Source: Mycobacterium asiaticum (lineage in GTDB: Bacteria; Actinomycetota; Actinomycetes; Mycobacteriales; Mycobacteriaceae). Taken from it: a stretch of 64,000 nt of DNA. The stretch spans positions 55,582-119,581 of the forward strand of contig NZ_LZKQ01000071.1 of the NCBI RefSeq assembly GCF_001668675.1, in the 5' to 3' direction. The notes under the pieces are model-generated. The model searched no databases. It worked only from the letters and a program-made list of their open reading frames with translations, and was not told where the DNA came from. The translations under genes were made by a program, and so were the position numbers. How positions within the stretch are numbered: the first letter of the stretch is position 1; each line of letters starts with the position of its first letter. This document shows positions 34,671-43,427 of this stretch, one piece after another.

Positions 34671-34695
34671 CAGAGGATATCTCTGTTCAGCAGAG
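34671..34695. promoter_or_regulatory. Three CAGAG/CTCTG half-sites upstream of the dioxygenase operon
   Basis: CAGAG (34671), CTCTG (34681) and CAGAG (34691) are spaced exactly 10 bp apart, giving two nested perfect dyads. They lie 24-48 bp upstream of the operon start. This fits a regulator bound to one face of the helix, such as the nearby IclR protein. Confidence 0.5.
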
Positions 34696-34835
34696 AAGCC
34701 AGCATGGCGCCGTACAGCAGCCCGATAGCCAATTCACAGGCGGTCCGCATTCAAACCCAGGCACGGAGCGGGAATTCTGGCTTTGCGGTGGTGAACCGGC
34801 CGGCCGTTCGCCGCGTAGATCCAAAGAGGGGACGC

Positions 34836-35777
34836 ATGGTCTTGGAGACGCATAACGCCTCACGGAAGGTCGAGATGCAGAGGTTAGGGCCGCGATTGGT
34901 GGCCGCCATCGGACGTCAAGAGTGGCTGGATCGGCCCAGCTATCGGCTCGAACATGTCCTTACACTGCTGCTCAACGGGCTGGGCGGGGGACGTGACCGC
35001 GTGATGAATGCGCTCAACGGCGTCTGGCTGGGACACCCCGTGCATCCGCCGCTGGCGTCGATGGCCAGCGGAGCGCTCGGCACGACGGTGGCCCTCGATG
35101 CGCTGAACATGCTGCCGGCGCGGCCACCTGGCACTCGGGACACCGCTCGGCTCGCCACTTACGCCCTGGGCGTGGGGATTGCGGCCAGCCTCGGCTCGGC
35201 CGTCACCGGAGTATCCGACTGGCAGCACACCCACCGGCAGGACCGCCGGGTCGGAATGGTGCATGGTGCGGTCAATTCCGCCGCCACGCTGCTCTACGTG
35301 CAGTCCTGGCGCGAGCGCCGCCGCGGGCGCCGGGGTCGGGGAGTGGCTCTGAGCGCTATCGGCTATGCCATCACCGCCGCAGGCAGCTACCTGGGCGGCG
35401 CTCTGGTATTCGGCTCCGCTGTCGGCGTCGACCGGTCCGGCGAACGGTTAAGGACCCAAGGGTGGACGCCCGTGCTGCCCGCGAGCGAGCTGAACGGCAA
35501 GCCGGTTCGGGTGGAAGTGGACGGCGTGGGGCTGGTGGTCTGCCAGAGCGGTCCCGGTGAGGTTTCGGCGTTCGGCGAGTTCTGTCCGCACCTGGCGGCG
35601 CCGATGGCTGACGGCTGGGTGGATCGCGGCCGAATCGTATGTCCCTGGCACGGTTCACGATTCGCGCTGGAGAACGGTGAGGTGCTGCGCGGTCCCTCGG
35701 CGAGTCCGCTGCCGCGTTATGAGGCCCGGTTGGTGGACGGAGTGATCGAAGTGCGTGGAGAGGAAGTAGTCAGATGA
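34836..35777 (+). CDS. DUF2231 membrane protein fused to a Rieske domain
   Basis: A 313-residue protein. The N-terminal part holds the DUF2231 membrane domain with about four helices (LGHPVHPPLASMASGALGTT; SAVTGVSDWQHTHRQDRR). The C-terminal third (about 205-313) is a Rieske 2Fe-2S domain with FCPHLAAPMADG and CPWHGSRFAL. Such fusions are thought to pass electrons at the membrane. ATG 34836 follows AAAGAGGGG; earlier starts exist in frame. The stop overlaps the hemerythrin gene (ATGA). Confidence 0.85.
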   Translation: MVLETHNASRKVEMQRLGPRLVAAIGRQEWLDRPSYRLEHVLTLLLNGLGGGRDRVMNALNGVWLGHPVHPPLASMASGALGTTVALDALNMLPARPPGTRDTARLATYALGVGIAASLGSAVTGVSDWQHTHRQDRRVGMVHGAVNSAATLLYVQSWRERRRGRRGRGVALSAIGYAITAAGSYLGGALVFGSAVGVDRSGERLRTQGWTPVLPASELNGKPVRVEVDGVGLVVCQSGPGEVSAFGEFCPHLAAPMADGWVDRGRIVCPWHGSRFALENGEVLRGPSASPLPRYEARLVDGVIEVRGEEVVR

Positions 35778-36259
35778 ACGCCTACGACGTGCTCAAAGAG
35801 CATCACGTGGTACTCAAGGGGCTCGGCCGCAAGGTCAGCGAGGCGCCGGTGAACAGCCAGGAGCGGCACGAGCTCTTCGACGAGATGCTGCTGGAGCTCG
35901 ACATCCACTTCCGCATCGAGGACGACCTGTATTACCCGGCGCTCGCGGCCGCGAGCGAATTGATCGCGATCGCGCATGCCGAGCATCGCCAGGTGGTCGA
36001 CCAACTCGGCGTGCTGTTGCGCACGCCGCAAAGCGCCCCCGGCTACGAGGACGAGTGGAACACCTTCAAGACGGTGCTCGAGGCCCACGCCGACGAAGAA
36101 GAGCGAGACATGATTCCTGCCCCGCCACCGGTCCAGCTGTCCGACGCCGAACTGGAAGAGCTTGGCGAAAAGATGGCGGCCCGGATCGAGCAGCTGCGCG
36201 CTTCGAGCCTGCACCGGTTGCGCACCCGGGGCAAGACGTCGCTGCTGAAGGCGATCTAG
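35774..36259 (+). CDS. Hemerythrin-HHE domain protein
   Basis: A 161-residue four-helix HHE protein. Metal ligand candidates are LKEHHVVLK, IHFRIEDDLYYPAL, AHAEHRQVVDQL and AHADEEERDMIP, giving the His/Glu/Asp set for a di-iron site. Such proteins sense or store O2, NO or H2O2 in mycobacteria. The 4-bp overlap with the Rieske-DUF2231 gene suggests an operon with a shared redox role. Confidence 0.9.
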   Translation: MNAYDVLKEHHVVLKGLGRKVSEAPVNSQERHELFDEMLLELDIHFRIEDDLYYPALAAASELIAIAHAEHRQVVDQLGVLLRTPQSAPGYEDEWNTFKTVLEAHADEEERDMIPAPPPVQLSDAELEELGEKMAARIEQLRASSLHRLRTRGKTSLLKAI

Positions 36260-36264
36260 CCGCG

Positions 36265-37044
36265 TCAGCGGCGGCCGATTCCGGCCATCATGACCGGCGT
36301 GTAGACGCGGATGTCCTCGCCGAAGCGTGCGGCCGTCGCGTCGGCCTCCGCACGTGAGATCAGCCCGGCGTCCACGACGGCGCCGCGCAGGCTTTCGAAC
36401 GAGAGCCGGAAGAAGTCGAATCCCTTCGCGTGCGAGTCGATCACGCGAGCGCGACCCTCACCGCGCACGTCACGCAACCCGGCGGCGGCCATGTCGGCGA
36501 CGACCCGGCGGCCATAGTGCGGTTCGAAACCCGCCTGCTGCATGAACGACAACACCGCCCCGGTCACCCGGTCCAGCTGCGGGTCGAGACCCTCGAAGCC
36601 GAACGCCGTCCAGTCGAAGTCCTCGATGACCATCCAGCCGCCGGGACGAAGGGCCGCGGCCAGTCTTTGCAGGATCTCGCGGCGATCGGCTAGGTGCTCG
36701 AGGACCAGACGGGCGTGGATCAGGTCGAACTCACCCTGGCCGAGCTGGTCGGTCCGGATGTCCATCTGGCGGACCTCGATGGAGTCGCTCGCCAGGGAAT
36801 CGATGAAGCGGGTATCGATGTCCACCGCGACCACCGAGGCGCCGCTGCCCGCCATCCATTCCACCAGCGAGCCGCCGCCGGCACCCACTTCCATGCAGCG
36901 CCAAGCGTTTTGCGGGTCAGCGGGATGCCCGAGGCCGAGTTCGGTGAGCAGCGCCTGAGTGCCCGGATCCCACAGACTTTCCATGGCGCTCAACCGGCTG
37001 CGTTCCTCGGCGAAGCCCTGGTCGTACACGTAGTCGCTGGGCAT
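36265..37044 (-). CDS. Class I SAM-dependent methyltransferase
   Basis: A 259-residue methyltransferase. Motif I is CMEVGAGGGSLVEWMA, motif II VVAVDIDTRF, and a later LIHARLVLEHLADRREIL plus LRPGGWMVIEDFDW fit UbiE/COQ5-like enzymes. The N-terminus YVYDQGFAEERSRLSAME is typical of mycobacterial paralogues. Substrate unknown. Divergent from pcaH, 51 bp apart. Confidence 0.85.
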   Translation of the reverse strand: MPSDYVYDQGFAEERSRLSAMESLWDPGTQALLTELGLGHPADPQNAWRCMEVGAGGGSLVEWMAGSGASVVAVDIDTRFIDSLASDSIEVRQMDIRTDQLGQGEFDLIHARLVLEHLADRREILQRLAAALRPGGWMVIEDFDWTAFGFEGLDPQLDRVTGAVLSFMQQAGFEPHYGRRVVADMAAAGLRDVRGEGRARVIDSHAKGFDFFRLSFESLRGAVVDAGLISRAEADATAARFGEDIRVYTPVMMAGIGRR

Positions 37045-37095
37045 GCCGTCCAGGTTAGGCGCGGGTTCGCGATGGCACGAGTAGCCTCACGGTTC

Positions 37096-37869
37096 GTGGA
37101 GGTCGCACCGCAGCGCATCGCGTCGCAAGGCGAGATCACGGCCGAAATCGACGCGATTGCCGCGGACTATTCAGGCCAGGGGGCACCGACCCAACCGCTG
37201 CTGGATTACCCGCCCTACCGCAGCAGTGCGTTGCGCCACCCGAAGAACCCGCGGATCATCGTCGACCCAGACGAGCTCGAACTCTCGGCACCCTGTTTCG
37301 GCGAGCAGGACGTCGACCCGCTGGACGCCGATCTGACCGCCGGACACCCGGGCGAGCCGATCGGCGAGCGGATCATCGTGACCGGCCGGGTCGCCGACGG
37401 ATCGGGCCGGCCGGTGGCCGGTCAATTGGTCGAGATCTGGCAGGCCAACGCCAGCGGCCGTTACCACCACCACCGCGATCAGCACCCGGCCCCGCTCGAC
37501 CCGAACTTCGTCGGCGCGGGCAGGTGCCTGACCGCGCCCGACGGGTGCTACCGATTCACCACCATCAAGCCGGGCTCCTACCCGTGGCGCAATCATCGCA
37601 ACGCCTGGCGCCCCGCACACATTCACTTCTCGTTGTTCGGTACCGCGTTCACCCAACGGCTGGTGACCCAGATGTACTTTCCCGGCGACCCGCTGTTCGG
37701 CTTGGACCCGATCTTCAACTCGATCGTCGATCCCGTTGCGCGCCAAAGACTTATTGCCACTTATGACCACGAGGTCACCGAGCCGGAGTTTGCCACCGGT
37801 TACCGGTGGGACATTGTGCTGGCGGGCCCGGCACGGACCTGGACGGAAACCGGCGATGCCCAGTCCTGA
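37096..37869 (+). CDS. pcaH: Protocatechuate 3,4-dioxygenase beta subunit PcaH
   Basis: A 257-residue intradiol dioxygenase subunit. The substrate/iron region has VEIWQANASGRYHHHRDQ with the first tyrosine ligand, GSYPWRNHRNAWRPAHIHFS with the second tyrosine and both histidines. It opens the protocatechuate ring between the hydroxyls to 3-carboxy-cis,cis-muconate. The GTG 37096 start sits 8 bp after a TAGCCT -10-like element, so it may be leaderless. ATG 37072 in frame is an alternative. pcaG overlaps by 14 bp. Confidence 0.93.
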   Translation: MEVAPQRIASQGEITAEIDAIAADYSGQGAPTQPLLDYPPYRSSALRHPKNPRIIVDPDELELSAPCFGEQDVDPLDADLTAGHPGEPIGERIIVTGRVADGSGRPVAGQLVEIWQANASGRYHHHRDQHPAPLDPNFVGAGRCLTAPDGCYRFTTIKPGSYPWRNHRNAWRPAHIHFSLFGTAFTQRLVTQMYFPGDPLFGLDPIFNSIVDPVARQRLIATYDHEVTEPEFATGYRWDIVLAGPARTWTETGDAQS

Positions 37870-38431
37870 ATTGGCTTGCACGCCAGCGCAAACGGTGGGG
37901 CCGTTCTTCGGCCTGGGTTTGCCGTTTCCTGGCGACAGCGCACTGGTCGGCTCCGATGTCCCGGGCGCGGTCGAGTTGCACGGAGCCGTCTACGACGGCG
38001 CCGGTGTCACGGTCCCGGATGCGCTGGTGGAAATCTGGCAACCCGACGCCGCGGGCCGACTATCACGTGCCCCGGGATCGCTGCGCCGCGACGGCCATTC
38101 CTTCACCGGCTGGGGGAGGGCGGCGACGGACATCGATGGGCATTACAGCTTCAACACGGTGCCTCCGGGGGCCACGAACCCGGCACGACCACCGTATTTC
38201 GCGGTAAGCATTTTCGCGCGCGGGCTGCTGCACGGCCTGTTCACCCGCGCCTACCTACCGGGCGGTGACATCGCTGCGGATCCGTTGCTGTCGGGGCTCG
38301 ACCCCGGCCGGCGCGACACCCTGCTGTGCATCGCCGAAAGCGATTCCGGCCGGACGAGTTACCGCTTCGACATTCACCTGCAGGGCCCGAACGAGACCGT
38401 CTTCCTCGACTACCGGGACCGTCGCCGATGA
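37856..38431 (+). CDS. pcaG: Protocatechuate 3,4-dioxygenase alpha subunit PcaG
   Basis: A 191-residue alpha subunit. It starts with PELACTPAQTVGPFFGLGLP, the typical N-terminus. The central VEIWQPDAAGR and FTGWGRAATDIDGHYSFNTV fit the intradiol fold. It lacks the iron ligands of the beta subunit, as expected. It forms the (alpha-beta) oligomer with PcaH. Overlaps pcaH by 14 bp and pcaB by 4 bp (ATGA). Confidence 0.93.
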   Translation: MPSPELACTPAQTVGPFFGLGLPFPGDSALVGSDVPGAVELHGAVYDGAGVTVPDALVEIWQPDAAGRLSRAPGSLRRDGHSFTGWGRAATDIDGHYSFNTVPPGATNPARPPYFAVSIFARGLLHGLFTRAYLPGGDIAADPLLSGLDPGRRDTLLCIAESDSGRTSYRFDIHLQGPNETVFLDYRDRRR

Positions 38432-39654
38432 CGAATCTGCTCTGGCCGGGCGACCAGCGAGCCGGCGCGCTGATGACGGACCGGGCGCTGCTGACTTCGA
38501 TGGTGGCGGTGGAATCGGCGTGGCTCGCGGCTCTGGCCGATGCTGGGCTGGCGCAGGTCGACCAGTCCGACACCGCGCTGCACCACTTCGTGGACGCACG
38601 CGACTGCGACATGCTGGCCGCCGCCGCCGAAGACGGCGGCAATCCCGTCATCGCGCTGGTCGCGTTGTTGCGGCAGCGTGCGGCGCCGGGCGTTGCGCCC
38701 TGGATTCATCGGGGACTGACCAGCCAGGACGTCGTGGACACCGGCTTGATGCTGGCATTGCAGGATGTCGTCAAACAATTGAAAACCCAACTTGCTGAGC
38801 AGATCTCGGATCTCTCGCAGTTGGCCGTCCAGCATCGTGGCACACCGATGGTGGCCCGCACCCTGACCCAACACGCGGCGCCCACGACGTTCGGCGCCAA
38901 AGCCGCGCGCTGGCTCGACGGTGTGGCCGACGCTTATCGGCGGCTGGCGGCGCTGAGCATCCCCGCCCAGTTCGGCGGCGCCGTCGGGACCTGGTCGGCC
39001 ACCGTCGAATTGGCGACGCTGCGCCCTGACGGGACCGAGCCGGCGGCGGTGGCCGCACGGCTGACCCAAGGTGCGGCAACAACTTTGGGGCTCGACCATC
39101 GCCGGCCGTGGCACACCACCCGGACACCGATCACCGCGGCGGCCGACGCGTTGGTCGGATGCAGTGATTGCTGGGGCCGCATCGCCGCCGACGTGCTGAT
39201 CCTGACCCGCCCGGAGATCGCCGAACTTCGCGAACCGGTCAGCGGGCAGCGTGGTGGGTCATCCTCGATGCCCCACAAGCGCAACCCGGTGCTGTCGGTC
39301 CTGATCCGGCGGGCGGCCATCACGGCACCTCCGCTGGCGGCCACGCTCCACACCGCCGCCGCGCTGGCTGACGACGAACGACCCGATGGCGCATGGCATG
39401 CCGAATGGGACACCTTGCGCAGCCTGGCGCGGCGCGCCGTCGTGGCGGGCTCGCAGTGCACCGAATTGCTGGCCGGGCTGGAGGTGGACGCGGCGAACAT
39501 GCGGCGAAACCTCGACGCGGCCGACGTGCTGGGGGAACAACGCGTGATTGCCGAATTGGCTGGTCGCCCACCGTCGCCGACTTTCTTGGGCGCGGTCGAC
39601 CACCTGATCGACGCCAGCGTGCGTGATGCGCAGCGGTTGCTCGACGGGGTGTGA
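38428..39654 (+). CDS. pcaB: 3-Carboxy-cis,cis-muconate cycloisomerase PcaB
   Basis: A 408-residue fumarase/aspartase-superfamily enzyme converting 3-carboxymuconate to gamma-carboxymuconolactone. The family signature GSSSMPHKRNP is intact, and the earlier substrate segments (IHRGLTSQDVVDTGLML; ARTLTQHAAPTTFG) agree. It directly follows pcaG (ATGA). The next steps (PcaC, PcaD, PcaIJ, PcaF) are not encoded in the window. Confidence 0.93.
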   Translation: MTNLLWPGDQRAGALMTDRALLTSMVAVESAWLAALADAGLAQVDQSDTALHHFVDARDCDMLAAAAEDGGNPVIALVALLRQRAAPGVAPWIHRGLTSQDVVDTGLMLALQDVVKQLKTQLAEQISDLSQLAVQHRGTPMVARTLTQHAAPTTFGAKAARWLDGVADAYRRLAALSIPAQFGGAVGTWSATVELATLRPDGTEPAAVAARLTQGAATTLGLDHRRPWHTTRTPITAAADALVGCSDCWGRIAADVLILTRPEIAELREPVSGQRGGSSSMPHKRNPVLSVLIRRAAITAPPLAATLHTAAALADDERPDGAWHAEWDTLRSLARRAVVAGSQCTELLAGLEVDAANMRRNLDAADVLGEQRVIAELAGRPPSPTFLGAVDHLIDASVRDAQRLLDGV

Positions 39655-39741
39655 GCCTGGCGATAGTGCGCGTATGAAAGTGATGAGGATCGACCCGCAC
39701 ACACCCGAAACCCGGTCTTGCAGGGTGTTAGCGTCGAACAC

Positions 39742-40974
39742 ATGACAGCACCCGCCAAAGACGGCGAGCGGCGACGGCGGCGGACGGCTCGCCGGGTCCT
39801 TCCGGCCCCCGTGGTCGGCACGGTGAGCAGTACGGTGCGGCCATTCGCGCGCACTGGCCGCTATTTCGCCCGGTCCTGGCGCGACTACCGCGACGATCAC
39901 ACCGATGAGCTGCCGATCGCGCGGCCCACACTGGCGTTGGCGGCACAGGCTTTTCGAGATGAGGTCGTGCTGGCCGGCCTGTTGATGCGCCGGCCGATCA
40001 GTGAGCCCCAGGTGTTTGGGCGCATCAACGACGAGGTGGTCGCGGCGCTGAATTTCTACGGCGACAAGGGATGGCTGGATGATCCCGAAGCCTTCTTCGC
40101 GCCACCGCCGCCGCTGTCGGAGGTGAAGATCCGCTACGTCAACGGACTGCGCCGGACCTATCAGCGGCTGACCTTCGAAAGTGGGTACCGCCCGCATCCG
40201 GACGAACCCGGTGCCGAGCGGTGGCTCGGGTATACCGCAATGCGCACGGCGCACGCCCTGGTGCTGCGGCACGCTGAGCCGAGACCTTGGCTGATCTGCG
40301 TGCACGGCACCGAAATGGGCAGAGCCGCAATCGATCTCAGGATCTTCCGGGCTTGGAGGTTGCACGAAGAGCTGGGCCTGAACGTGGTGTTGCCCGTGCT
40401 GCCCATGCACGGCCCGCGAGCGCGCGACCTACCCAAGGGCGCGGTGTTCCCCGGCGAGGACATCCTTGACGACGTCCACGCGACCGCCCAGGCGGTGTGG
40501 GACATCCGGCGGTTGCTGTCCTGGATCCGGGCGCAGGAACCGGACTCGGCGATCGGGGTGAACGGCATGTCGCTGGGCGGCTATATCGCCGCGTTGGTCG
40601 CGAGCCTCGAAAGTGGCTTGACCTGCGCGATTCTCGGCGTCCCCGCGGCGAACCTGGTTGACCTGCTGGGCCGGCATTCCGGCCTGCGCCGCGGCGACCC
40701 CCGTCGGGAGACGGTGGCGTTGGCCGAGCCCATCGGGCGGATGCTGTCGCCCCTGTCGCTGCGGCCCCAAGTGCCGATGCGGGGCCGGTTCGTCTATGCC
40801 GGGATCGCCGACCAGGTGGTGCACCCGCGCGAACAGGTGACCCGACTCTGGGAGCACTGGGGCAAACCGCAGATCATCTGGTACCGCGGCGGCCACGCCG
40901 GCTTCATCCGGTCCAGGCCGGTCCAGCGGTTCATCTTCGAGTCCGTGGTGCAGTCGGGTCTGCTGACGTCCTGA
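39742..40974 (+). CDS. Conserved alpha/beta-hydrolase-like protein (Rv2627c-like)
   Basis: A 410-residue protein. The basic N-terminus (AKDGERRRRRTARRV) is followed by a long helical region and an alpha/beta-hydrolase core. LICVHGTEMGRAAIDLRIF and the nucleophile-like GVNGMSLGGYIAAL carry the elbow; the acid and histidine are in VYAGIADQVVHP and WYRGGHAGFI. In M. tuberculosis the remembered homologue is a DosR-regulon protein of unknown function. The stop abuts the converging methyltransferase stop (TGATCA). Confidence 0.75.
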   Translation: MTAPAKDGERRRRRTARRVLPAPVVGTVSSTVRPFARTGRYFARSWRDYRDDHTDELPIARPTLALAAQAFRDEVVLAGLLMRRPISEPQVFGRINDEVVAALNFYGDKGWLDDPEAFFAPPPPLSEVKIRYVNGLRRTYQRLTFESGYRPHPDEPGAERWLGYTAMRTAHALVLRHAEPRPWLICVHGTEMGRAAIDLRIFRAWRLHEELGLNVVLPVLPMHGPRARDLPKGAVFPGEDILDDVHATAQAVWDIRRLLSWIRAQEPDSAIGVNGMSLGGYIAALVASLESGLTCAILGVPAANLVDLLGRHSGLRRGDPRRETVALAEPIGRMLSPLSLRPQVPMRGRFVYAGIADQVVHPREQVTRLWEHWGKPQIIWYRGGHAGFIRSRPVQRFIFESVVQSGLLTS

Positions 40975-41787
40975 TCAGGGCTTGCGAGCGATGATCGCCA
41001 CCGCGGTGAGCCGGTCGCGATGGCGGCGAAAAGTGCTGCGCATCATCAACACTCGCTTACGCGCGTCGGGCTGCGTCAGCACATTCCTGGCGAACCGCAG
41101 CGCACCGACCAGTCCTTCGTCGGCGAGCATCCGGCGGGGCTGCAGCAGGGCCATCGGCGCGGTGGCGACATGCTCGACGACCAGTCCGTGCCCGGACAAC
41201 AATTGTGACCACTCCGCGATGGTCAGTGGTCGCGCGTTGACCTTGATGGCGCGGGCCAGGGATTGCCGCACATCGGTGGTCACTTCTTCGGGAAGGTCAT
41301 CAGGCGTCAGCGCCAACTCGTGGATGGCGTAACGCCCTTGCGGACGCAGTACCCGCGCCGCCTCCGCGACGATCGCATGCTTGGCCGTGTCGCCCTGCAT
41401 GGTCAACATCGCCTCGCCGATGACGACGTCGGCGCTGGCCTCGGGCAGACCGGTGTCGGCCGCATCGGCCACCTTCACCTCGGTGTGCGCGGGCGACGAC
41501 TGGCCGGCGACCACACCGCGCACCAGATTCGCGGCATCAGGGTCCGCTTCGGCGCCGACATAGGAGCGCGGATTGCGCGCGATGATCTCGGCGGCCGTGC
41601 GGCCCAGGCCGGGAGCGAGTTCCAGGACGTCGGCGCCGTTGACGCCGGCGCGAGCCAGCAAGGTGCGAGTTAGCTCGACACCGCCGGGCCGCAGCACTCG
41701 TTTGCCCAGTCGGGCCAGTAGCCAGTGGCCCTGAACATGCTCGTCGTCACGATGGGACAGGGGCAGGGGTTGCTCGTTGCCGGCCAT
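40975..41787 (-). CDS. SAM-dependent methyltransferase (Rv2622-like)
   Basis: A 270-residue class I methyltransferase with motif I VLELAPGLGRTAAEII, acidic loop YVGAEADPDAA, and ASADVVIGEAMLTMQGD. The C-terminal part is Arg-rich. Substrate unknown. GTG 41790 is an alternative start one codon upstream; GAAGG lies 8 bp before the ATG. Divergent from a Cys-cluster regulator with 172 bp between. Confidence 0.85.
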   Translation of the reverse strand: MAGNEQPLPLSHRDDEHVQGHWLLARLGKRVLRPGGVELTRTLLARAGVNGADVLELAPGLGRTAAEIIARNPRSYVGAEADPDAANLVRGVVAGQSSPAHTEVKVADAADTGLPEASADVVIGEAMLTMQGDTAKHAIVAEAARVLRPQGRYAIHELALTPDDLPEEVTTDVRQSLARAIKVNARPLTIAEWSQLLSGHGLVVEHVATAPMALLQPRRMLADEGLVGALRFARNVLTQPDARKRVLMMRSTFRRHRDRLTAVAIIARKP

Positions 41788-41919
41788 CACAGCACCTTCC
41801 CAAACTTATTGACCACCGCGTAAGGTTATCGTCCGGACTAGCGCTGATCGTCAGGAGTGTGTGCAGGCGGTCCGGCAGTCGTCAAGAGTCCGCCTCGACC
41901 CCGCGGCCCGCGGTAGTTG

Positions 41920-41939
41920 TTACAATGACGCTTGTGTAA
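41920..41939. promoter_or_regulatory. TTACA-N10-TGTAA dyad and promoter of the regulator gene
   Basis: Dyad arms TTACA (41920) and TGTAA (41935) overlap TACAAT (41921-41926) and TAAAAT (41937-41942), both good -10 hexamers for the downstream plus-strand gene. It fits an autoregulatory site of the adjacent winged-helix protein. Confidence 0.45.
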
Positions 41940-41962
41940 AATAAGGCCCGTCCGCTCGTTCA

Positions 41963-42631
41963 ATGAGGGGTGACATGACGGCGTCAGACCAGGAGCAGCC
42001 CGGCCGACGGCGCGCAGTGCTGCGAGTACTACGGGCATCGCAGGTGCCGCTCAGCATCGTGGCGATCGCGCAGCAGCTCGACGTGCATCCCAACACGGTG
42101 CGGTTCCACCTCGAAAGCCTCATCGGCGACGGCCTGGTCGAGCGCGTGCAGCCGCATCGGCGGGGCCCGGGCCGTCCGCCGCTGATGTTCCGGGCGGTGC
42201 CGCAGATGGACCGCGGCGGCACCCGCCACTATCAGTTGCTGGCCGAAATCCTCGCCGGTGGCCTCGCGGCCGAACCGGATCCGGCCGCTCGGGCGATCGC
42301 AACCGGGCGGGCCTGGGGTGAGCGTCTGGAGTTTCCGGGCCCGGTGAGCGGGGTGGACGAGTCCATCGACCGGCTGGCCGGCGTGCTCGACGAGATTGGC
42401 TTCGAACCCGAGCTGCGGGCATCGGGTGGCGGGCGGCAGCTCGGTCTGCGGCACTGCCCATTTCTGGAGATGGCCGAGAAGCAGCCGGGCGTGGTGTGCC
42501 CCATCCACCTGGGCCTCATGCGCGGGGCATTGGAGAAGTGGGATGCCCCGGTGACGGTCGAACGGCTGGAAGCGTTCGTCGAACCGGACCTGTGTCTGGC
42601 GCACATTGCGCCGGTGGCAACCGCGCCGTGA
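41963..42631 (+). CDS. Winged-helix regulator with C-terminal Cys cluster (Rv2621c-like)
   Basis: A 222-residue ArsR/SufR-type regulator. The N-terminal helix-turn-helix reads LSIVAIAQQLDVHPNTVRFH and is followed by a basic wing (HRRGPGRPPLMFR). The C-terminal part has HCPFLEMAEKQPGVVCPIHL and EPDLCLAHI, a Cys/His set like iron-sulfur SufR regulators. ATG 41975 with AGGGG upstream is an alternative start. The stop overlaps the membrane gene (GTGA), so they form an operon. Confidence 0.88.
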   Translation: MRGDMTASDQEQPGRRRAVLRVLRASQVPLSIVAIAQQLDVHPNTVRFHLESLIGDGLVERVQPHRRGPGRPPLMFRAVPQMDRGGTRHYQLLAEILAGGLAAEPDPAARAIATGRAWGERLEFPGPVSGVDESIDRLAGVLDEIGFEPELRASGGGRQLGLRHCPFLEMAEKQPGVVCPIHLGLMRGALEKWDAPVTVERLEAFVEPDLCLAHIAPVATAP

Positions 42632-43059
42632 GCGTCGGGCGCTCCATCGAGGTCGCCGTCACCTTCGTCTGGCTCGGCATGGTGCTGGCCATCTCGTTCC
42701 TCGAAGCGCCGCTCAAATTCCGCGCGCCCAACGTGACGCTGCCGATCGGGCTGGGCATCGGCCGCCTGGTATTCCGCGCCCTCAACACCGTGGAAGTCGT
42801 TTTCGCGCTCGTCATCGGGGCGATCGCGCTGGCCGGACCGACGCCGATGCGGATCATCGTCGCGCTGGCGGTGGCCGTCGCGATGCTGGCGGTCCAACTG
42901 GTCGCCGTGCGCCCGCGCCTGACCAAGCGATCCGATCAGGTGCTGGCGGGCTCGGATGGCCCCCGTTCCCATGCCCACTACGTCTACGTCGCGTTGGAGA
43001 CGGTCAAGGTCGTTGCGCTCGTGGTGGCGGGGATACTGCTCTTACAACTCCAGGGCTGA
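42628..43059 (+). CDS. Integral membrane protein (Rv2620c-like)
   Basis: A 143-residue protein with about four transmembrane helices: VEVAVTFVWLGMVLAISFLE, then VVFALVIGAIALAG, the ALAVAVAMLAVQLVAV stretch, and a C-terminal VVALVVAGILLLQL. A charged loop with HAHYVYVALETVK lies before the last helix. Function unknown. The GTG at 42628 overlaps the regulator stop, indicating coupled expression. Confidence 0.8.
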   Translation: MSVGRSIEVAVTFVWLGMVLAISFLEAPLKFRAPNVTLPIGLGIGRLVFRALNTVEVVFALVIGAIALAGPTPMRIIVALAVAVAMLAVQLVAVRPRLTKRSDQVLAGSDGPRSHAHYVYVALETVKVVALVVAGILLLQLQG

Positions 43060-43078
43060 CGACGACAAGGATTCACCG

Positions 43079-43426
43079 ATGGAATCGATTTCGCTGACCG
43101 AGCTGGCATCCGAGAAGTTGGCCGAGGCGCGCAAGTCCCACAGCGGCCGGGCCGCCCACACCGTCCACGGCGGCCATACCCACGAGTTGCGCCAGACCGT
43201 GCTGGCCCTGCTGGCCGATCACGACCTGTCCGAACACGAAAGCCCTGGTGAGGCCACCCTGCAGGTGCTGCAGGGACATGTGCGTCTGACCGCGGGTGAC
43301 GATGCCTGGGACGGCAAGACCGGCGACTACGTCGCCATCCCGCCGGTGCGCCACGCCCTGCACGCCGTCGAGGACTCGGTGGTGATGCTGACCGTGCTGA
43401 AATCTCAGCCCGGCGCTTCGCACTAG
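43079..43426 (+). CDS. Small cupin protein (Rv2619c-like)
   Basis: A 115-residue cupin-fold protein. The first motif region is HTVHGGHTHELRQTVLALL with several histidines, and the second is GDYVAIPPVRHALHAVED. A metal-binding beta-barrel is expected; activity unknown. It follows the membrane gene on the same strand by 19 bp and is probably in the same operon. Confidence 0.8.
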   Translation: MESISLTELASEKLAEARKSHSGRAAHTVHGGHTHELRQTVLALLADHDLSEHESPGEATLQVLQGHVRLTAGDDAWDGKTGDYVAIPPVRHALHAVEDSVVMLTVLKSQPGASH

Positions 43427-43427
43427 C

